Part shown: positions 25,989-35,244 of the stretch, in pieces
Layout of the letters: every line of letters starts with the position of its first letter
Numbering within the stretch: position 1 is the stretch's first letter
DNA from: Spirosoma profusum
Lineage (GTDB): Bacteria > Bacteroidota > Bacteroidia > Cytophagales > Spirosomataceae
DNA length: 64,000 bases
NCBI RefSeq assembly: GCF_014699005.1
Contig: NZ_JACWZY010000002.1
Span: 124,001 to 188,000 of the forward strand
Reading direction: 5' to 3'
Translations under genes and position numbers: made by a program
Notes under the pieces: generated by a model
The model's database searches: none
Told to the model about the DNA's origin: nothing
What the model saw: the letters and a program-made list of their open reading frames with translations, nothing else

Positions 25989-28900
25989 ATGAAAAAAAAT
26001 CTATTTCCACTACGTACAAGTCTGCTGTTGTTGAGTCTGCTTGTCTCCGGGTATTCCGGCTGGGCGCAGCTCATAGCCTGGCAGCATCAGTTACCGGTGA
26101 AATCCGTTCGTGTTACGTCCGAAAGTCGACCACTGCAGGAGGTTCTTCAAACGATTAAAACGTATTACAAAGTTGATATTCTGTCGGAAGGAAGTCTGGT
26201 GGATAACATCGTAGTATCTACGGCTGATCTGGATTACCATCGGAAACTGGAATACAATCTGGACAAGATTCTGATTCCCAATCGGCTCCGGTACAAAAAA
26301 GTGAGAGAGGGATTCTACCTGATTCTGACCGACAAAAAAGAACGCAAGAAAGACCTCTCAGCCATAACGCCTTCTGCGATTGGCGAAAAACCGACTGCCA
26401 CTACGTCTACAGGCGACGTATTGACAGCTCGAATCGGCACTATCGCTACGTTAGAAAACGCTACGTCGACGGTTGCGCCTGCGGCCGACGTAGTGACAGG
26501 GAAAGTATCCGACGAACGGGGAGAAGGCTTACCGGGCGTTAACGTACTGATTAAAGGTACAAATCAAGGAACCACGACCGACGCTTCTGGCGCGTTTCGG
26601 CTGACGGTTCCTGACCAGGGCACTACGTTGGTGTTTTCGTTCGTTGGTTATCTGTCGAAAGAGGAAGTCGTTGGGAACCGTACTACGTTGCTAATCACGC
26701 TCGCGACCGACACCAAAGCGTTGAAAGAGGTTGTAGTGGTCGGGTACGGTACGCAACGGGCGCGCGACGTAACGGGTTCGGTTGCTTCGATTGATCAGAC
26801 CACGATCAAAGACTTGCCGGTTACAACTATCGACCAGAAAATGATCGGTCAGGTTGCCGGAGTACAGATTCAGCAGCCCTCTGGCGCGCCGGGCGCTGGT
26901 ACGTCGGTTCGGATTCGGGGAAGCGGTTCGTTGGGGGCAGGAAACGAGCCCCTCTACGTAGTGGATGGCATGCCGTATTCGTCGGGATTGAACCAGAATC
27001 TGAATCCCCTGGTATTCATCAATCCGAATGATATTGAGTCGATTACGATTCTGAAAGATGCCTCTTCGACGGCTATTTATGGCTCTCGCGGATCGAATGG
27101 CGTAGTGATGATTACGACCAAACAAGGCCAGTATAACCGAACGCAGGTGACGGCCAGTGTGATGCGGGGTGTACAGCAGGTACCGATGAAAGGCCGTCCG
27201 AAACTCATGAATCAACAGGAATTTGTTGATTTTCAGCGTAATCGAATCGACATCGCGGTACGTCGTACTGAAAATCGCGAACCCACCATCAACGATTATC
27301 CGGTAGAGTACCGTACGCCTGAACAACTGGTTGGCAAAGGCACTGATTGGTACGATCTGTTGCTGCAAGCTGCTCCGATTCAGGACTATAGCGTGAACAT
27401 CAACAGAGGAACGGAGGATTCTCGGTTGAATGCCAGTTTGGGGTATTTCAAACAAGACGGCGTTCTCAAATATACGGGCGTTGAACGATACAGCGCTCGT
27501 CTTGGGTTGGAGACAAATTTGGGTAAGGCGTTTAAAATAGGCGCATCGCTTCAGCCGACGTTCATTATTCAGAATCGTACGAATACAAACAACAATCGGG
27601 AAGATGTTATTGGCGTAGCCAACTGGGCCAACCCAACGCTATCGCCTTACGATGCCAATGGCAATCTGATTCCATATCTTACATCGCCACAGAACAAGTA
27701 TCACTCCGCCTGGAGTTTTGCGAATCCGTTGTTCATCCTTCGGGAAACGGCCCAGACGCAGCGGCAGTTTCAGAATCTGGGAATTGCGTTTCTTGAATGG
27801 AACATTATCCCAAACCTGACAGCACGAACTTCGCTGAATACCATCTGGTCAACATCTAGATTTTCTCAATACGTGCCCAGTACAGTCGGCGGCCCAAACC
27901 GTCCGCCAGTAGCCGGGACCGGTAGCTCGTCCAACAACAACAGCGAAACGTTCAACTGGCTGATCGAAAACACGCTGACATATAAAAAAGTATTCGGCGA
28001 TCACCGGATTGAAGCACTGGCTGGGTATACAACTCAGATGAGCAAGACTAATAGTTTGTCGCTAACGGCAGGTCCTTACCCCAACGATCTGGTGCAGACA
28101 ATCAACGCGGCTCCGACCATCAATACGTGGGGACAGAACGTGAACGAGTGGAGCATTATTTCGTACCTGGGACGTATCAACTATGGCTTCAAAGACAAGT
28201 ATTTGCTGACAGCCACGGTACGTTCCGATGGTTCGTCGCGGTTTGGTGCGCAGAGTCGTTACGCTACGTTCCCATCGCTGGCGGGTGCGTGGCGGATTTC
28301 GGAAGAGGATTTTCTACGTAACAACCGCTACGTTAATAGCCTCAAACTTCGGGTAAGTTACGGACGTAGCGGCAACAATAATATCGGAGATTATTCACAC
28401 CTCGCGTCCATCAATCCGGGTTCGTATGTGTTTGGTAATACGCAGGTTACGGCCTCATACGTGGGTCTTTCCAATCCGTATCTGACCTGGGAAGAATCGG
28501 AGCAGGTAGACGGCGGTCTTGATGTAGAATTGTTCAACAGCCGCGTATCGCTGACCCTCGATTATTACAACCGGACCAGCAAAAACATGCTGTTGAACGA
28601 CGTAATTCCGGCCATTACGGGTTTCAATTCGCAGGTGGTCAACAAAGGAAATGTACGTAACCGGGGTGTCGAACTATCGCTAGGTGTTCGTCCGCTGATC
28701 GGCGAATTAAAATGGGACCTAAACGCCAACATTGCTTTCAACCGGAATAAAGTTCTGGCGCTGAACGATAATAGCGACCGGATTTTGTCGGGTAGTAACG
28801 ACAGCAATCCAACCCACGTAACAGTAGTTGGTCAGCCGCTTGGTCAGTTTTTTGGCTTTGTGCTCGAAGGTGTCTATTCGGATGCCGACATCGCTGACCC

Positions 28901-29531
28901 GAATCTGATCAAAACGCAACAGGTATACGCCGGAAATCCGAAATACAAAGACGTAAACGGCGACGGAATGATTAATGACTTTCTCGACTACACCATCATC
29001 GGGAATCCGCACCCCAAATTTACTTACGGCCTGAGCAACAACCTGACCTACAAACGGTTCAACCTCGGCGTTATCGTCAACGGGCAGTACGGCGGTCAGG
29101 TAATGAACGGCCTCCGGCAGACGGTCGATAACCTGCAGGGCTTTTTCAACGTCCGGCAGGAGTGGGTAAATCGCTGGCGCAGTACGGCCAGTCCGGGAAC
29201 AGGTATGCTGTACGGAGTTCCCAAATTGACGCCAAGCTGGGGGCACCGGGTCAACTCGATGTGGGTTGAGGACGCTTCGTTTCTGCGGATCGCCAACGTA
29301 TCGCTCGGTTACTCATTGCCCGATAATTTAGTCAAGAAAACGGGCTTTATCAGCGGTTGCCGGTTCTACCTGACGATTCAGAATCTGGCCATGTTTACCC
29401 GCTACGAAGGCGCAAATCCAGAAGGCCAGTCGCAGAATAACGCTGTCAACAATACACTGTCGCCGGGTTTTGATATGTCGTCCTACCCGCTCGCCCGTAC
29501 TACGTCACTTGGACTTAATCTTCAGTTTTAA
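25989..29531 (+). CDS. SusC/RagA transporter with STN signalling domain
   Basis: 1180 residues. After the signal peptide an STN domain fills about 35-115 (SRPLQEVLQTIKTYYKVDI), the part that contacts FecR. A low-complexity linker and a carboxypeptidase-regulatory-like domain follow (GKVSDERGEGLPGVNVLIKG). The plug carries VVVVGYGTQRARDVTGSVAS and SLGAGNEPLYVVDGMPYSSG. A large barrel ends in the aromatic SLGLNLQF. It imports an oligosaccharide with SusD and reports its binding to the FecR/sigma pair. The two sulfatase genes downstream suggest a sulfated ligand (inference). Confidence 0.95.
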   Translation: MKKNLFPLRTSLLLLSLLVSGYSGWAQLIAWQHQLPVKSVRVTSESRPLQEVLQTIKTYYKVDILSEGSLVDNIVVSTADLDYHRKLEYNLDKILIPNRLRYKKVREGFYLILTDKKERKKDLSAITPSAIGEKPTATTSTGDVLTARIGTIATLENATSTVAPAADVVTGKVSDERGEGLPGVNVLIKGTNQGTTTDASGAFRLTVPDQGTTLVFSFVGYLSKEEVVGNRTTLLITLATDTKALKEVVVVGYGTQRARDVTGSVASIDQTTIKDLPVTTIDQKMIGQVAGVQIQQPSGAPGAGTSVRIRGSGSLGAGNEPLYVVDGMPYSSGLNQNLNPLVFINPNDIESITILKDASSTAIYGSRGSNGVVMITTKQGQYNRTQVTASVMRGVQQVPMKGRPKLMNQQEFVDFQRNRIDIAVRRTENREPTINDYPVEYRTPEQLVGKGTDWYDLLLQAAPIQDYSVNINRGTEDSRLNASLGYFKQDGVLKYTGVERYSARLGLETNLGKAFKIGASLQPTFIIQNRTNTNNNREDVIGVANWANPTLSPYDANGNLIPYLTSPQNKYHSAWSFANPLFILRETAQTQRQFQNLGIAFLEWNIIPNLTARTSLNTIWSTSRFSQYVPSTVGGPNRPPVAGTGSSSNNNSETFNWLIENTLTYKKVFGDHRIEALAGYTTQMSKTNSLSLTAGPYPNDLVQTINAAPTINTWGQNVNEWSIISYLGRINYGFKDKYLLTATVRSDGSSRFGAQSRYATFPSLAGAWRISEEDFLRNNRYVNSLKLRVSYGRSGNNNIGDYSHLASINPGSYVFGNTQVTASYVGLSNPYLTWEESEQVDGGLDVELFNSRVSLTLDYYNRTSKNMLLNDVIPAITGFNSQVVNKGNVRNRGVELSLGVRPLIGELKWDLNANIAFNRNKVLALNDNSDRILSGSNDSNPTHVTVVGQPLGQFFGFVLEGVYSDADIADPNLIKTQQVYAGNPKYKDVNGDGMINDFLDYTIIGNPHPKFTYGLSNNLTYKRFNLGVIVNGQYGGQVMNGLRQTVDNLQGFFNVRQEWVNRWRSTASPGTGMLYGVPKLTPSWGHRVNSMWVEDASFLRIANVSLGYSLPDNLVKKTGFISGCRFYLTIQNLAMFTRYEGANPEGQSQNNAVNNTLSPGFDMSSYPLARTTSLGLNLQF

Positions 29532-29654
29532 AATAATGGATAATGTAAAATGAATAATGCAAATACGTACTCGATTAAGTTGTTGATTATAAGTCAATTG
29601 ATCTGGTAGTTATTCATTGATCATTGTACAATATTCATTAACCCCTTCTTTACC
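29532..29654. repeat. Imperfect inverted repeat of ATTCATT type between susC and susD
   Basis: Near 29535-29560 the bases read AATGGATAATG...AATGAATAATG. Near 29610-29642 they read ATTCATTGATCATTG...ATATTCATT, roughly the complement. A better preserved element of the same kind lies at 59718-59820. It occupies the whole gap and leaves no room for a gene. Confidence 0.5.
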
Positions 29655-31133
29655 ATGAGATACCTAGTTGCCACTTTTATCATACTAACACTCTCGGGTT
29701 GTAATAAAAATTTCCTGGAGTTATACCCGCAGGCAACCCTCAACGAGGGTAACTTTTACAAGACCGAAGTCGAATACATTCTGCTGGCAAACGGCTGCTA
29801 CGTTCCGATGCGGGATTACGAAAAAACGTATCACTGGGTGCTGGCCGAACTGATTTCCGACAATGCCAGCTTTCAGAACAACACCCGTATTGGCGAAGCC
29901 GCTCGTGGCGTCATCGACCAGTTTATTCTGGTATCCGACAATGCTACGTATTCCAACTTCTGGAATCTCTCATACAATGGTATTACCCGTTGCAACAAGC
30001 TTCTGTCAGAGCTGGATCGCCCGAATGTGAGCTGGTCGAAAATGTCGTTTAAAGATCGGTGTGCAGGTGAAGCCCTGTTTCTGCGGGCGTTGTATTACTT
30101 CAATCTGGTTCGTCAGTTTGGTGGCGTGCCGCTGGTACTGTCGCCGATTGCGTCGCTGGATGCCGTTAACGTAAAACGTTCATCGGAACAACAGGTTTAC
30201 GATGCTATCATCAGCGACCTCAAGGAAGCAGCCAGCCATTTTGCCAAAGCGGCTGACGTAGCAGAAGTAGGACGCGCCAATGAAACGGCGGCACTGGCCT
30301 TACTCGGCAAAGTATATCTGACCCGAAACGATTATTCCAATGCCGAACCCATCCTGAAATCGGTGATTACGGCCGGAAAATACAGTTTACAGGCAAACTA
30401 CGCCGATCTGTTCAACCCCGCCAGCAAGGATACCAAAGAGACCATTTTTGCCATTCAGTATTCCGAAAACAGCGCAGAATTGGCTCAGCGGTTTATTTTT
30501 CTGTTCGCTCCGCATACTTCTGCCGGTGCCGTTACCAAACGTCCGAACATCAACATCATTTCGGCGGGCTGGAATCAGCCAACGCAGGATTTGATAAACG
30601 CTTTCGAAGCGGGCGATAAACGGAAAGACGTATCGATTGCCTATTGGACAGGTGCCGACTGGGATGGGGTGGTACGTCCGATTCCCTACTGCAATAAGTA
30701 CAAAGCGCCACTTAATGCGCCCGACGACCGTGCTGGCGATAACCTGCCCGTACTACGTTACTCCGACGTATTACTAATGTATGCCGAGGTACTAAACGAG
30801 CAGGGTCGCAGCGCCGAAGCCATTACGTATGTGCAACAGGTACGTAATCGCGCCGGCCTGACGAATCCGTTGACTGGCCTGGATAAAACGGCATTGCAAA
30901 CACTGATTGCCAAGGAACGTCAGGTTGAGTTTTGCTTTGAAAATCAGCGCTGGTATGATTTGAAACGTACCGGAAAAGCGCTGGATGTCATGACAGCCCA
31001 CGGCAAGCGGGAAAAAGCCAGCAAGAATTTCCTGTATCCAGAGTCGTATTCGCTGACTGCAAACAAACTGGTAGCGCCAATTCCGGTGCTGGAGGTATCT
31101 GTTAATAAATTAGATCAGAATCCGGGGTATTGA
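29655..31133 (+). CDS. SusD/RagB family lipoprotein
   Basis: 492 residues, ATG start, with a short lipoprotein signal (LVATFIILTLSGC, Cys near 16). SusD signatures are YPQATLNEGNFYKTEVEY near the front, LRALYYFNLVRQFGGVPLVL, LLGKVYLTRNDYSNAEPIL, and RQVEFCFENQRWYDLKRTGK near the end. It is the surface partner of the STN-type SusC. A very long hairpin follows its stop and could reduce read-through to the sulfatase genes. Confidence 0.95.
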   Translation: MRYLVATFIILTLSGCNKNFLELYPQATLNEGNFYKTEVEYILLANGCYVPMRDYEKTYHWVLAELISDNASFQNNTRIGEAARGVIDQFILVSDNATYSNFWNLSYNGITRCNKLLSELDRPNVSWSKMSFKDRCAGEALFLRALYYFNLVRQFGGVPLVLSPIASLDAVNVKRSSEQQVYDAIISDLKEAASHFAKAADVAEVGRANETAALALLGKVYLTRNDYSNAEPILKSVITAGKYSLQANYADLFNPASKDTKETIFAIQYSENSAELAQRFIFLFAPHTSAGAVTKRPNINIISAGWNQPTQDLINAFEAGDKRKDVSIAYWTGADWDGVVRPIPYCNKYKAPLNAPDDRAGDNLPVLRYSDVLLMYAEVLNEQGRSAEAITYVQQVRNRAGLTNPLTGLDKTALQTLIAKERQVEFCFENQRWYDLKRTGKALDVMTAHGKREKASKNFLYPESYSLTANKLVAPIPVLEVSVNKLDQNPGY

Positions 31134-31140
31134 TGTCAAT

Positions 31141-31266
31141 ATTTTTGTCATTCTGACCGGGCCGCCGGAGCGGGAACGAAGAATCTTAATTCTCCCTCCC
31201 CCCCAGGCGAGATTTTTTTAAGATTCTTCGTTCCCGCTCCGGCGGCCCGGTCAGAATGACAAAAAT
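31141..31266. repeat. Palindromic intergenic element, copy 4: perfect 49-base arms
   Basis: Arms 31141-31189 and 31218-31266 are perfectly complementary over 49 bases, with a 28-base loop. The arm starts ATTTTTGTCATTCTGACC and carries a GC-rich insert CCGGGCCGCCGGAGCGG between the outer and inner parts of the family core. The right arm contains the ATG at 31256 and part of the ATG at 31265 of the next gene. It lies between two genes of one probable operon. Confidence 0.93.
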
Positions 31267-32773
31267 GAGCGCCAAAACCTCAAATAAGCATTTAACTACC
31301 CACGATTTAGGCTCCAGCTTGGCCCAAACAAAACACTACGTTGTGAAGCGATTTGTTACGTTACTTCTGGTCGTTGTGGCAGCCACAGCGCTACGTCCCT
31401 TGTCGGTTGAGCCGACAGCCCAGGCAACGCCACCGAACATTATTTTTCTTCTTGCCGACGATCAGCGATGGGATGCGTTAGGCGTGGCGGGAAATTCGGT
31501 AATCAAGACGCCGAATATTGATAAACTGGCTCGGGAGGGATTTTACTTTCAGCGCTCCTACGTCACTACGCCCATCTGCGCCGTGAGCCGGGCCAGTATT
31601 TTGAGTGGTCAGTATGCGCGCCGACACGGAATTGTCGATTTTGCCAAGCCATTTTCAGATTCGGCGCTGGCGCAAACGTATCCGCTCGTGCTACGTAAGC
31701 AGGGGTATCGAACGGGTTTCATTGGTAAATATGGCGTCGGCGATGAGATGCCAGAAAATCAGTATGATTACTGGAAAGGCTTCAAAGGGCAGGGGCAATA
31801 CGCGGCTAAAGATGCGCAGGGAAAACCGATTCACCTGACTGATTTAATGGGTCTGCAGATGGACGAATTTCTGACGAATAATCCGAAAGGAAAGCCATTC
31901 TGTTTATCAGTAAGTTTCAAAGCACCACACGCGCAGGACGGGGCTAAAATCGAATTTCCTTATGCCGACCGCTTCGATGAGCTTTACAAAAACCAGACTT
32001 TGAAACGTCCGGCTGCTTCCGCTGACAAGTACTACCAGCAATTCCCTGACTGGTTTCGGCATAACGATCAGAATGAATCGCGTATCCGCTGGAGCCGCCG
32101 TTATGCGAATGATTCGCTGTTTCAGCAAATCACAAAATCGTATTTCCGACTCATTACGGGTATTGACGACGTAGTAGGTAATCTGCGTAAGTCGCTTCAG
32201 GAGCGCGGTCTGGCGGATAATACCATCATTGTTTACACAAGCGACAATGGGTTTTATCTGGGTGAATACGGTTTTGCCGATAAATGGTACGGCCACGAGC
32301 TTTCCCTCCGCGTGCCGCTCATCATCTACGACCCGCGTCGCCCGAACTGGCACGGACGTACCACGAATCAATACACGCTCAACATCGACCTGGCTCCTAC
32401 GTTACTGACGCTGGCCGGTGCGCCAATTCCAAAACGAATGCAGGGCCGCAGCCTGACCGCGTTGATGGATAACCGCGACGGCGGTGATGCGGCATCCCGA
32501 CTGGCCAAAAGTCCCTGGCGGACGGAGTTCTTTTTCGAACACCTGGTAAATCTGCCAACGGTATTTATTCCGCAAACGGAAGGTGTATTAAGTCAGGACA
32601 GAAAGTACGTGCATTACTTCAATCTGCGTGAGTCGGCCGATTCGTATGAGGAAGTTTACAACCTGAAAACCGACCCGCAGGAATTGACCAATCTTGCTAC
32701 GTTACCACAGGGTAAATCGCTGAAAAATACATTGCTGCCAACCTTCAATCGACTAAAAGCAGCCGCCCAATAA
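31265..32773 (+). CDS. Sulfatase (type I, formylglycine family) with variant CxVSR motif
   Basis: 502 residues from the ATG at 31265; an ATG at 31256 lies wholly inside the upstream hairpin. A GTG at 31343 would place the start right at the signal peptide (KRFVTLLLVVVAATA), so the true start is open. Family blocks: NIIFLLADDQRWDALG (metal ligands), CAVSRASILSG (catalytic Cys near 105), and YTSDNGFYLGEYG. The usual nucleophile motif is C-x-P/A-S-R; Val in the third place is a deviation. Export is predicted. It probably removes sulfate from a glycan taken up by the adjacent SusCD. Confidence 0.88.
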   Translation: MSAKTSNKHLTTHDLGSSLAQTKHYVVKRFVTLLLVVVAATALRPLSVEPTAQATPPNIIFLLADDQRWDALGVAGNSVIKTPNIDKLAREGFYFQRSYVTTPICAVSRASILSGQYARRHGIVDFAKPFSDSALAQTYPLVLRKQGYRTGFIGKYGVGDEMPENQYDYWKGFKGQGQYAAKDAQGKPIHLTDLMGLQMDEFLTNNPKGKPFCLSVSFKAPHAQDGAKIEFPYADRFDELYKNQTLKRPAASADKYYQQFPDWFRHNDQNESRIRWSRRYANDSLFQQITKSYFRLITGIDDVVGNLRKSLQERGLADNTIIVYTSDNGFYLGEYGFADKWYGHELSLRVPLIIYDPRRPNWHGRTTNQYTLNIDLAPTLLTLAGAPIPKRMQGRSLTALMDNRDGGDAASRLAKSPWRTEFFFEHLVNLPTVFIPQTEGVLSQDRKYVHYFNLRESADSYEEVYNLKTDPQELTNLATLPQGKSLKNTLLPTFNRLKAAAQ

Positions 32774-32797
32774 CGCCCCTAAACCAACGCTACGTTT

Positions 32798-34267
32798 ATG
32801 AATTACTTCACTATAGGTGCTGGAAGTGCCATTTTGACTGGCTGGATGCTCTGGCTTTCTAACTCACCCGTAAAATCCATTACGTCGGTTCCGGCGGAAA
32901 CGAAAAAGCCCAACATTGTTATCGTCATGGCCGATCAGTGGCGGGCCGAAGCGTTTGGCTATGCTGGAAATCGAGACGTCATTACGCCCAATATTGACAA
33001 ACTTGCTGGTGAGTCAACGAATGCCCGTTATTGCGTAGCATCGGTGCCAGTTTGCTCACCCAGTCGGGCCAGTATGCTCACCGGTCAGCACGCGCATACA
33101 CATGGTGTGTTTTACAACGACCGTCCGCTACGTAACGAAGCCGTTACGTTGGCTGAAGTTTGTAAGCAAAACGGCTATCAGACGGGCTTTATCGGGAAAT
33201 GGCACATTAACGGGAGCATGATAAAGGATTATGCACCGGGAAGAGTAGCGCCCATTCCGGCCGAACGTCGGCAGGGGTTCGACTACTGGCGGACGCTGGA
33301 ATGTACGCACAACTACAATGATTCGCCGTATTACAATGAAGTCAATACGCGTTTTGTGTGGCAGCAGTATGACGCCATCAGCCAGACTGATTCGGCGATT
33401 TCTTTTATGACGCAGAAACGGGATTCACCTTTTCTGCTGGTGCTTGCCTGGGGGCCTCCGCATGACCCGTACCAAACCGCGCCCAAAGAATACCGGCAGA
33501 AATATGCTGGCAAACCTATTGCGCTACGTTCCAACGTGCCAACTAAAGATACGACCGATGCCCGTCGGGCACTACGTGGTTATTACGCTCACATTAATGC
33601 GCTGGATGATTGTATTGGCCGACTGCAAACCGCGCTAAAAGGAGCCAGTCTGGACGATAACACCATATTTATTTTCACCTCCGACCACGGCGATATGCTC
33701 TATTCGCAGGGAGAGCTGAACAAACAGAAACCTTGGGATGAATCGATACGTATCCCTTTTCTGCTTAAATATCCCGCTGGACTTGGACGCAAAGGCCGCA
33801 CGCTGGACGTACCGATGACGTTGACGGACGTAATGCCAACGCTATTATCAATGACTCAGCAGTCGATTCCGGCGAGTGTTCAGGGGAAAGATTATTCCGC
33901 TTTGATCAGGCAACCCCGCGCTGCCCGTCCTGACGATGCTGCGCTGATTGCCTGTATTGTACCGTTCCACCAATGGGGCTATGGCCGGGGCGGCCGCGAG
34001 TACCGGGGGGTTCGTACGCCCCGATATACATACGTGCGCGACCTGAAAGGCCCCTGGCTTTTATACGATAACGAGAAAGACCCAAACCAGTTGACTAACG
34101 TAGTGAATAAGCCAGATATGGCTCCGACACAAAAGCAACTGGAGGCAATATTGACCAAGAAATTGCGGGATGCCAATGACGATTTTCTACCCGGCAACGT
34201 ATACATGGATAAATGGCATTACCCCTGGGCGGTCGTCGATTCGGTCGGTAATCCGTACTATAAGTGA
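32798..34267 (+). CDS. Sulfatase (type I, formylglycine family)
   Basis: 489 residues, ATG start, with a hydrophobic signal or anchor at about 5-22. The nucleophile motif is canonical: CSPSRASMLTG with Cys near 86. Metal-binding blocks are VIVMADQWRAEAFG and FTSDHGDMLYSQGEL. GFIGKWHING supplies the usual substrate-side Lys and His. It follows the first sulfatase after 24 bases, so both are co-transcribed. No maturase (anSME or FGE) is encoded in this window, so activation must rely on a gene elsewhere. The sulfated substrate cannot be named. Confidence 0.92.
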   Translation: MNYFTIGAGSAILTGWMLWLSNSPVKSITSVPAETKKPNIVIVMADQWRAEAFGYAGNRDVITPNIDKLAGESTNARYCVASVPVCSPSRASMLTGQHAHTHGVFYNDRPLRNEAVTLAEVCKQNGYQTGFIGKWHINGSMIKDYAPGRVAPIPAERRQGFDYWRTLECTHNYNDSPYYNEVNTRFVWQQYDAISQTDSAISFMTQKRDSPFLLVLAWGPPHDPYQTAPKEYRQKYAGKPIALRSNVPTKDTTDARRALRGYYAHINALDDCIGRLQTALKGASLDDNTIFIFTSDHGDMLYSQGELNKQKPWDESIRIPFLLKYPAGLGRKGRTLDVPMTLTDVMPTLLSMTQQSIPASVQGKDYSALIRQPRAARPDDAALIACIVPFHQWGYGRGGREYRGVRTPRYTYVRDLKGPWLLYDNEKDPNQLTNVVNKPDMAPTQKQLEAILTKKLRDANDDFLPGNVYMDKWHYPWAVVDSVGNPYYK

Positions 34268-34370
34268 GTATTTTTGTCATGCTGACGAAGGAAGCATCTT
34301 AGAGCGTCCTTATTCACGCGTTAGGATACCTTAAGATGCTTCCTTCGTCAGCATGACAAAAATACTCACT
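34263..34370. repeat. Palindromic intergenic element, copy 5, spanning two convergent stops
   Basis: Perfect 39-base arms at 34263-34301 and 34332-34370. The left arm includes the TGA of the sulfatase gene (34265-34267). The right arm includes the stop of the convergent deacetylase gene (34366-34368). T-runs in both directions make it a shared terminator. The arm centre reads TTTTTGTCATGCTGACGAAG. Confidence 0.92.
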
Positions 34371-35073
34371 GACTTAGCTGATAACGTAGCAGTTCCGTAA
34401 CCGTTTTAAAGGTGAATCCCCGGCTTTTCAGTTCCCTGACAATTGGTGGAATGGCTTTTATGGATTCCTTTCCGTCGTACATGATATGAAGTAGAATGAT
34501 AGAACCCGGCTTCGTATTAGCCAATACGTGTTTGGTAATTTTTGCTGAATCAGTAGCGATTTCAGAGAAGGATTCCGGCTCTACGTCCCACATGATGGTT
34601 TTTCGCCCGGTTTGCTTTAAATAATATGGTAGCGCAAAGAGCCGCTTTCCATAGGGTGGCCTGAATACAATTTCTGCCTGAAAGCCGGCCTTGCGTATTA
34701 GCGAGTCTGTTTTTTCAATTTCCTCTTTCACAAACGAATACGATTTCAGAACCATCCGCTCATGCGAATACGTATGATTGCCTAACTGGTGTCCGGCTGC
34801 CAGGATTTTCGGTGCTTCGGTTGCATACGTTACTAAATCCCGACCGATCACAAAAAAGGTTGCTTTAATGTCTAAATCACGGAGGAGTGTCAGAATACTG
34901 TCGGTACGGGGCGTTGGGCCATCATCGAACGTCAGCGCGACCACTTTTTCAGTCGTGTTAATACGTGGATAGAGTTCGCCGAATACCTGATACGTTCTCG
35001 ATCTGGAAAGTTTCCATAATCCGATGGAGCCTAAAAGCACTATAGCTAATAGAATCAGGAGCCGTTTTTTCAT
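34366..35073 (-). CDS. Polysaccharide deacetylase, NodB domain
   Basis: 235 residues from the ATG at 35073, which opens into a signal anchor (KKRLLILLAIVLLGSIGLW). The longer frame would run into the palindromic element upstream and is rejected. NodB motifs: MT1 ALTFDDGPTP (about 52), MT2 LGNHTYSHERM (about 97), and MT3 FRPPYGKRLF (about 143). WDVEPESF and IILLHIMYDG complete the set, so the metal-binding Asp-His-His triad is present. It acts on N-acetylated glycans such as peptidoglycan or capsule. It is convergent with the sulfatases, so it is not part of their operon. Confidence 0.92.
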   Translation of the reverse strand: MKKRLLILLAIVLLGSIGLWKLSRSRTYQVFGELYPRINTTEKVVALTFDDGPTPRTDSILTLLRDLDIKATFFVIGRDLVTYATEAPKILAAGHQLGNHTYSHERMVLKSYSFVKEEIEKTDSLIRKAGFQAEIVFRPPYGKRLFALPYYLKQTGRKTIMWDVEPESFSEIATDSAKITKHVLANTKPGSIILLHIMYDGKESIKAIPPIVRELKSRGFTFKTVTELLRYQLSQ

Positions 35074-35154
35074 AGAAGCCGCTACGTTTCCAGGTGTTTT
35101 CGGCTGAAAAATAATGAGGTTGTTTAGAGTTTCGCTCACAAGACTGCAAATGAG

Positions 35155-35207
35155 TTTTTTGTCATGCTGACGAAGCCGGGCCGCCGGAGCAGAAGCATGA
35201 CAAAAAA
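35155..35207. repeat. Palindromic intergenic element, copy 6, shortened
   Basis: Arms of 14 bases (35155-35168, 35194-35207; TTTTTTGTCATGCT and its complement) enclose 25 bases that contain CCGGGCCGCCGGAGC. The inner CGAAGCATCTTAA part of full copies is missing. It looks like an internally deleted version of copy 4. Confidence 0.8.
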
Positions 35208-35244
35208 TGTCATCAGGCGAATTTTTAAACAAATTCGAGACTCC

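Noticed and set aside
26691..27455. 254-codon open frame on the strand opposite the STN-type susC
   Set aside because: It is fully antisense to a conserved transporter, has no recognisable domain or export signal, and mirrors the third-position pattern of the real gene.
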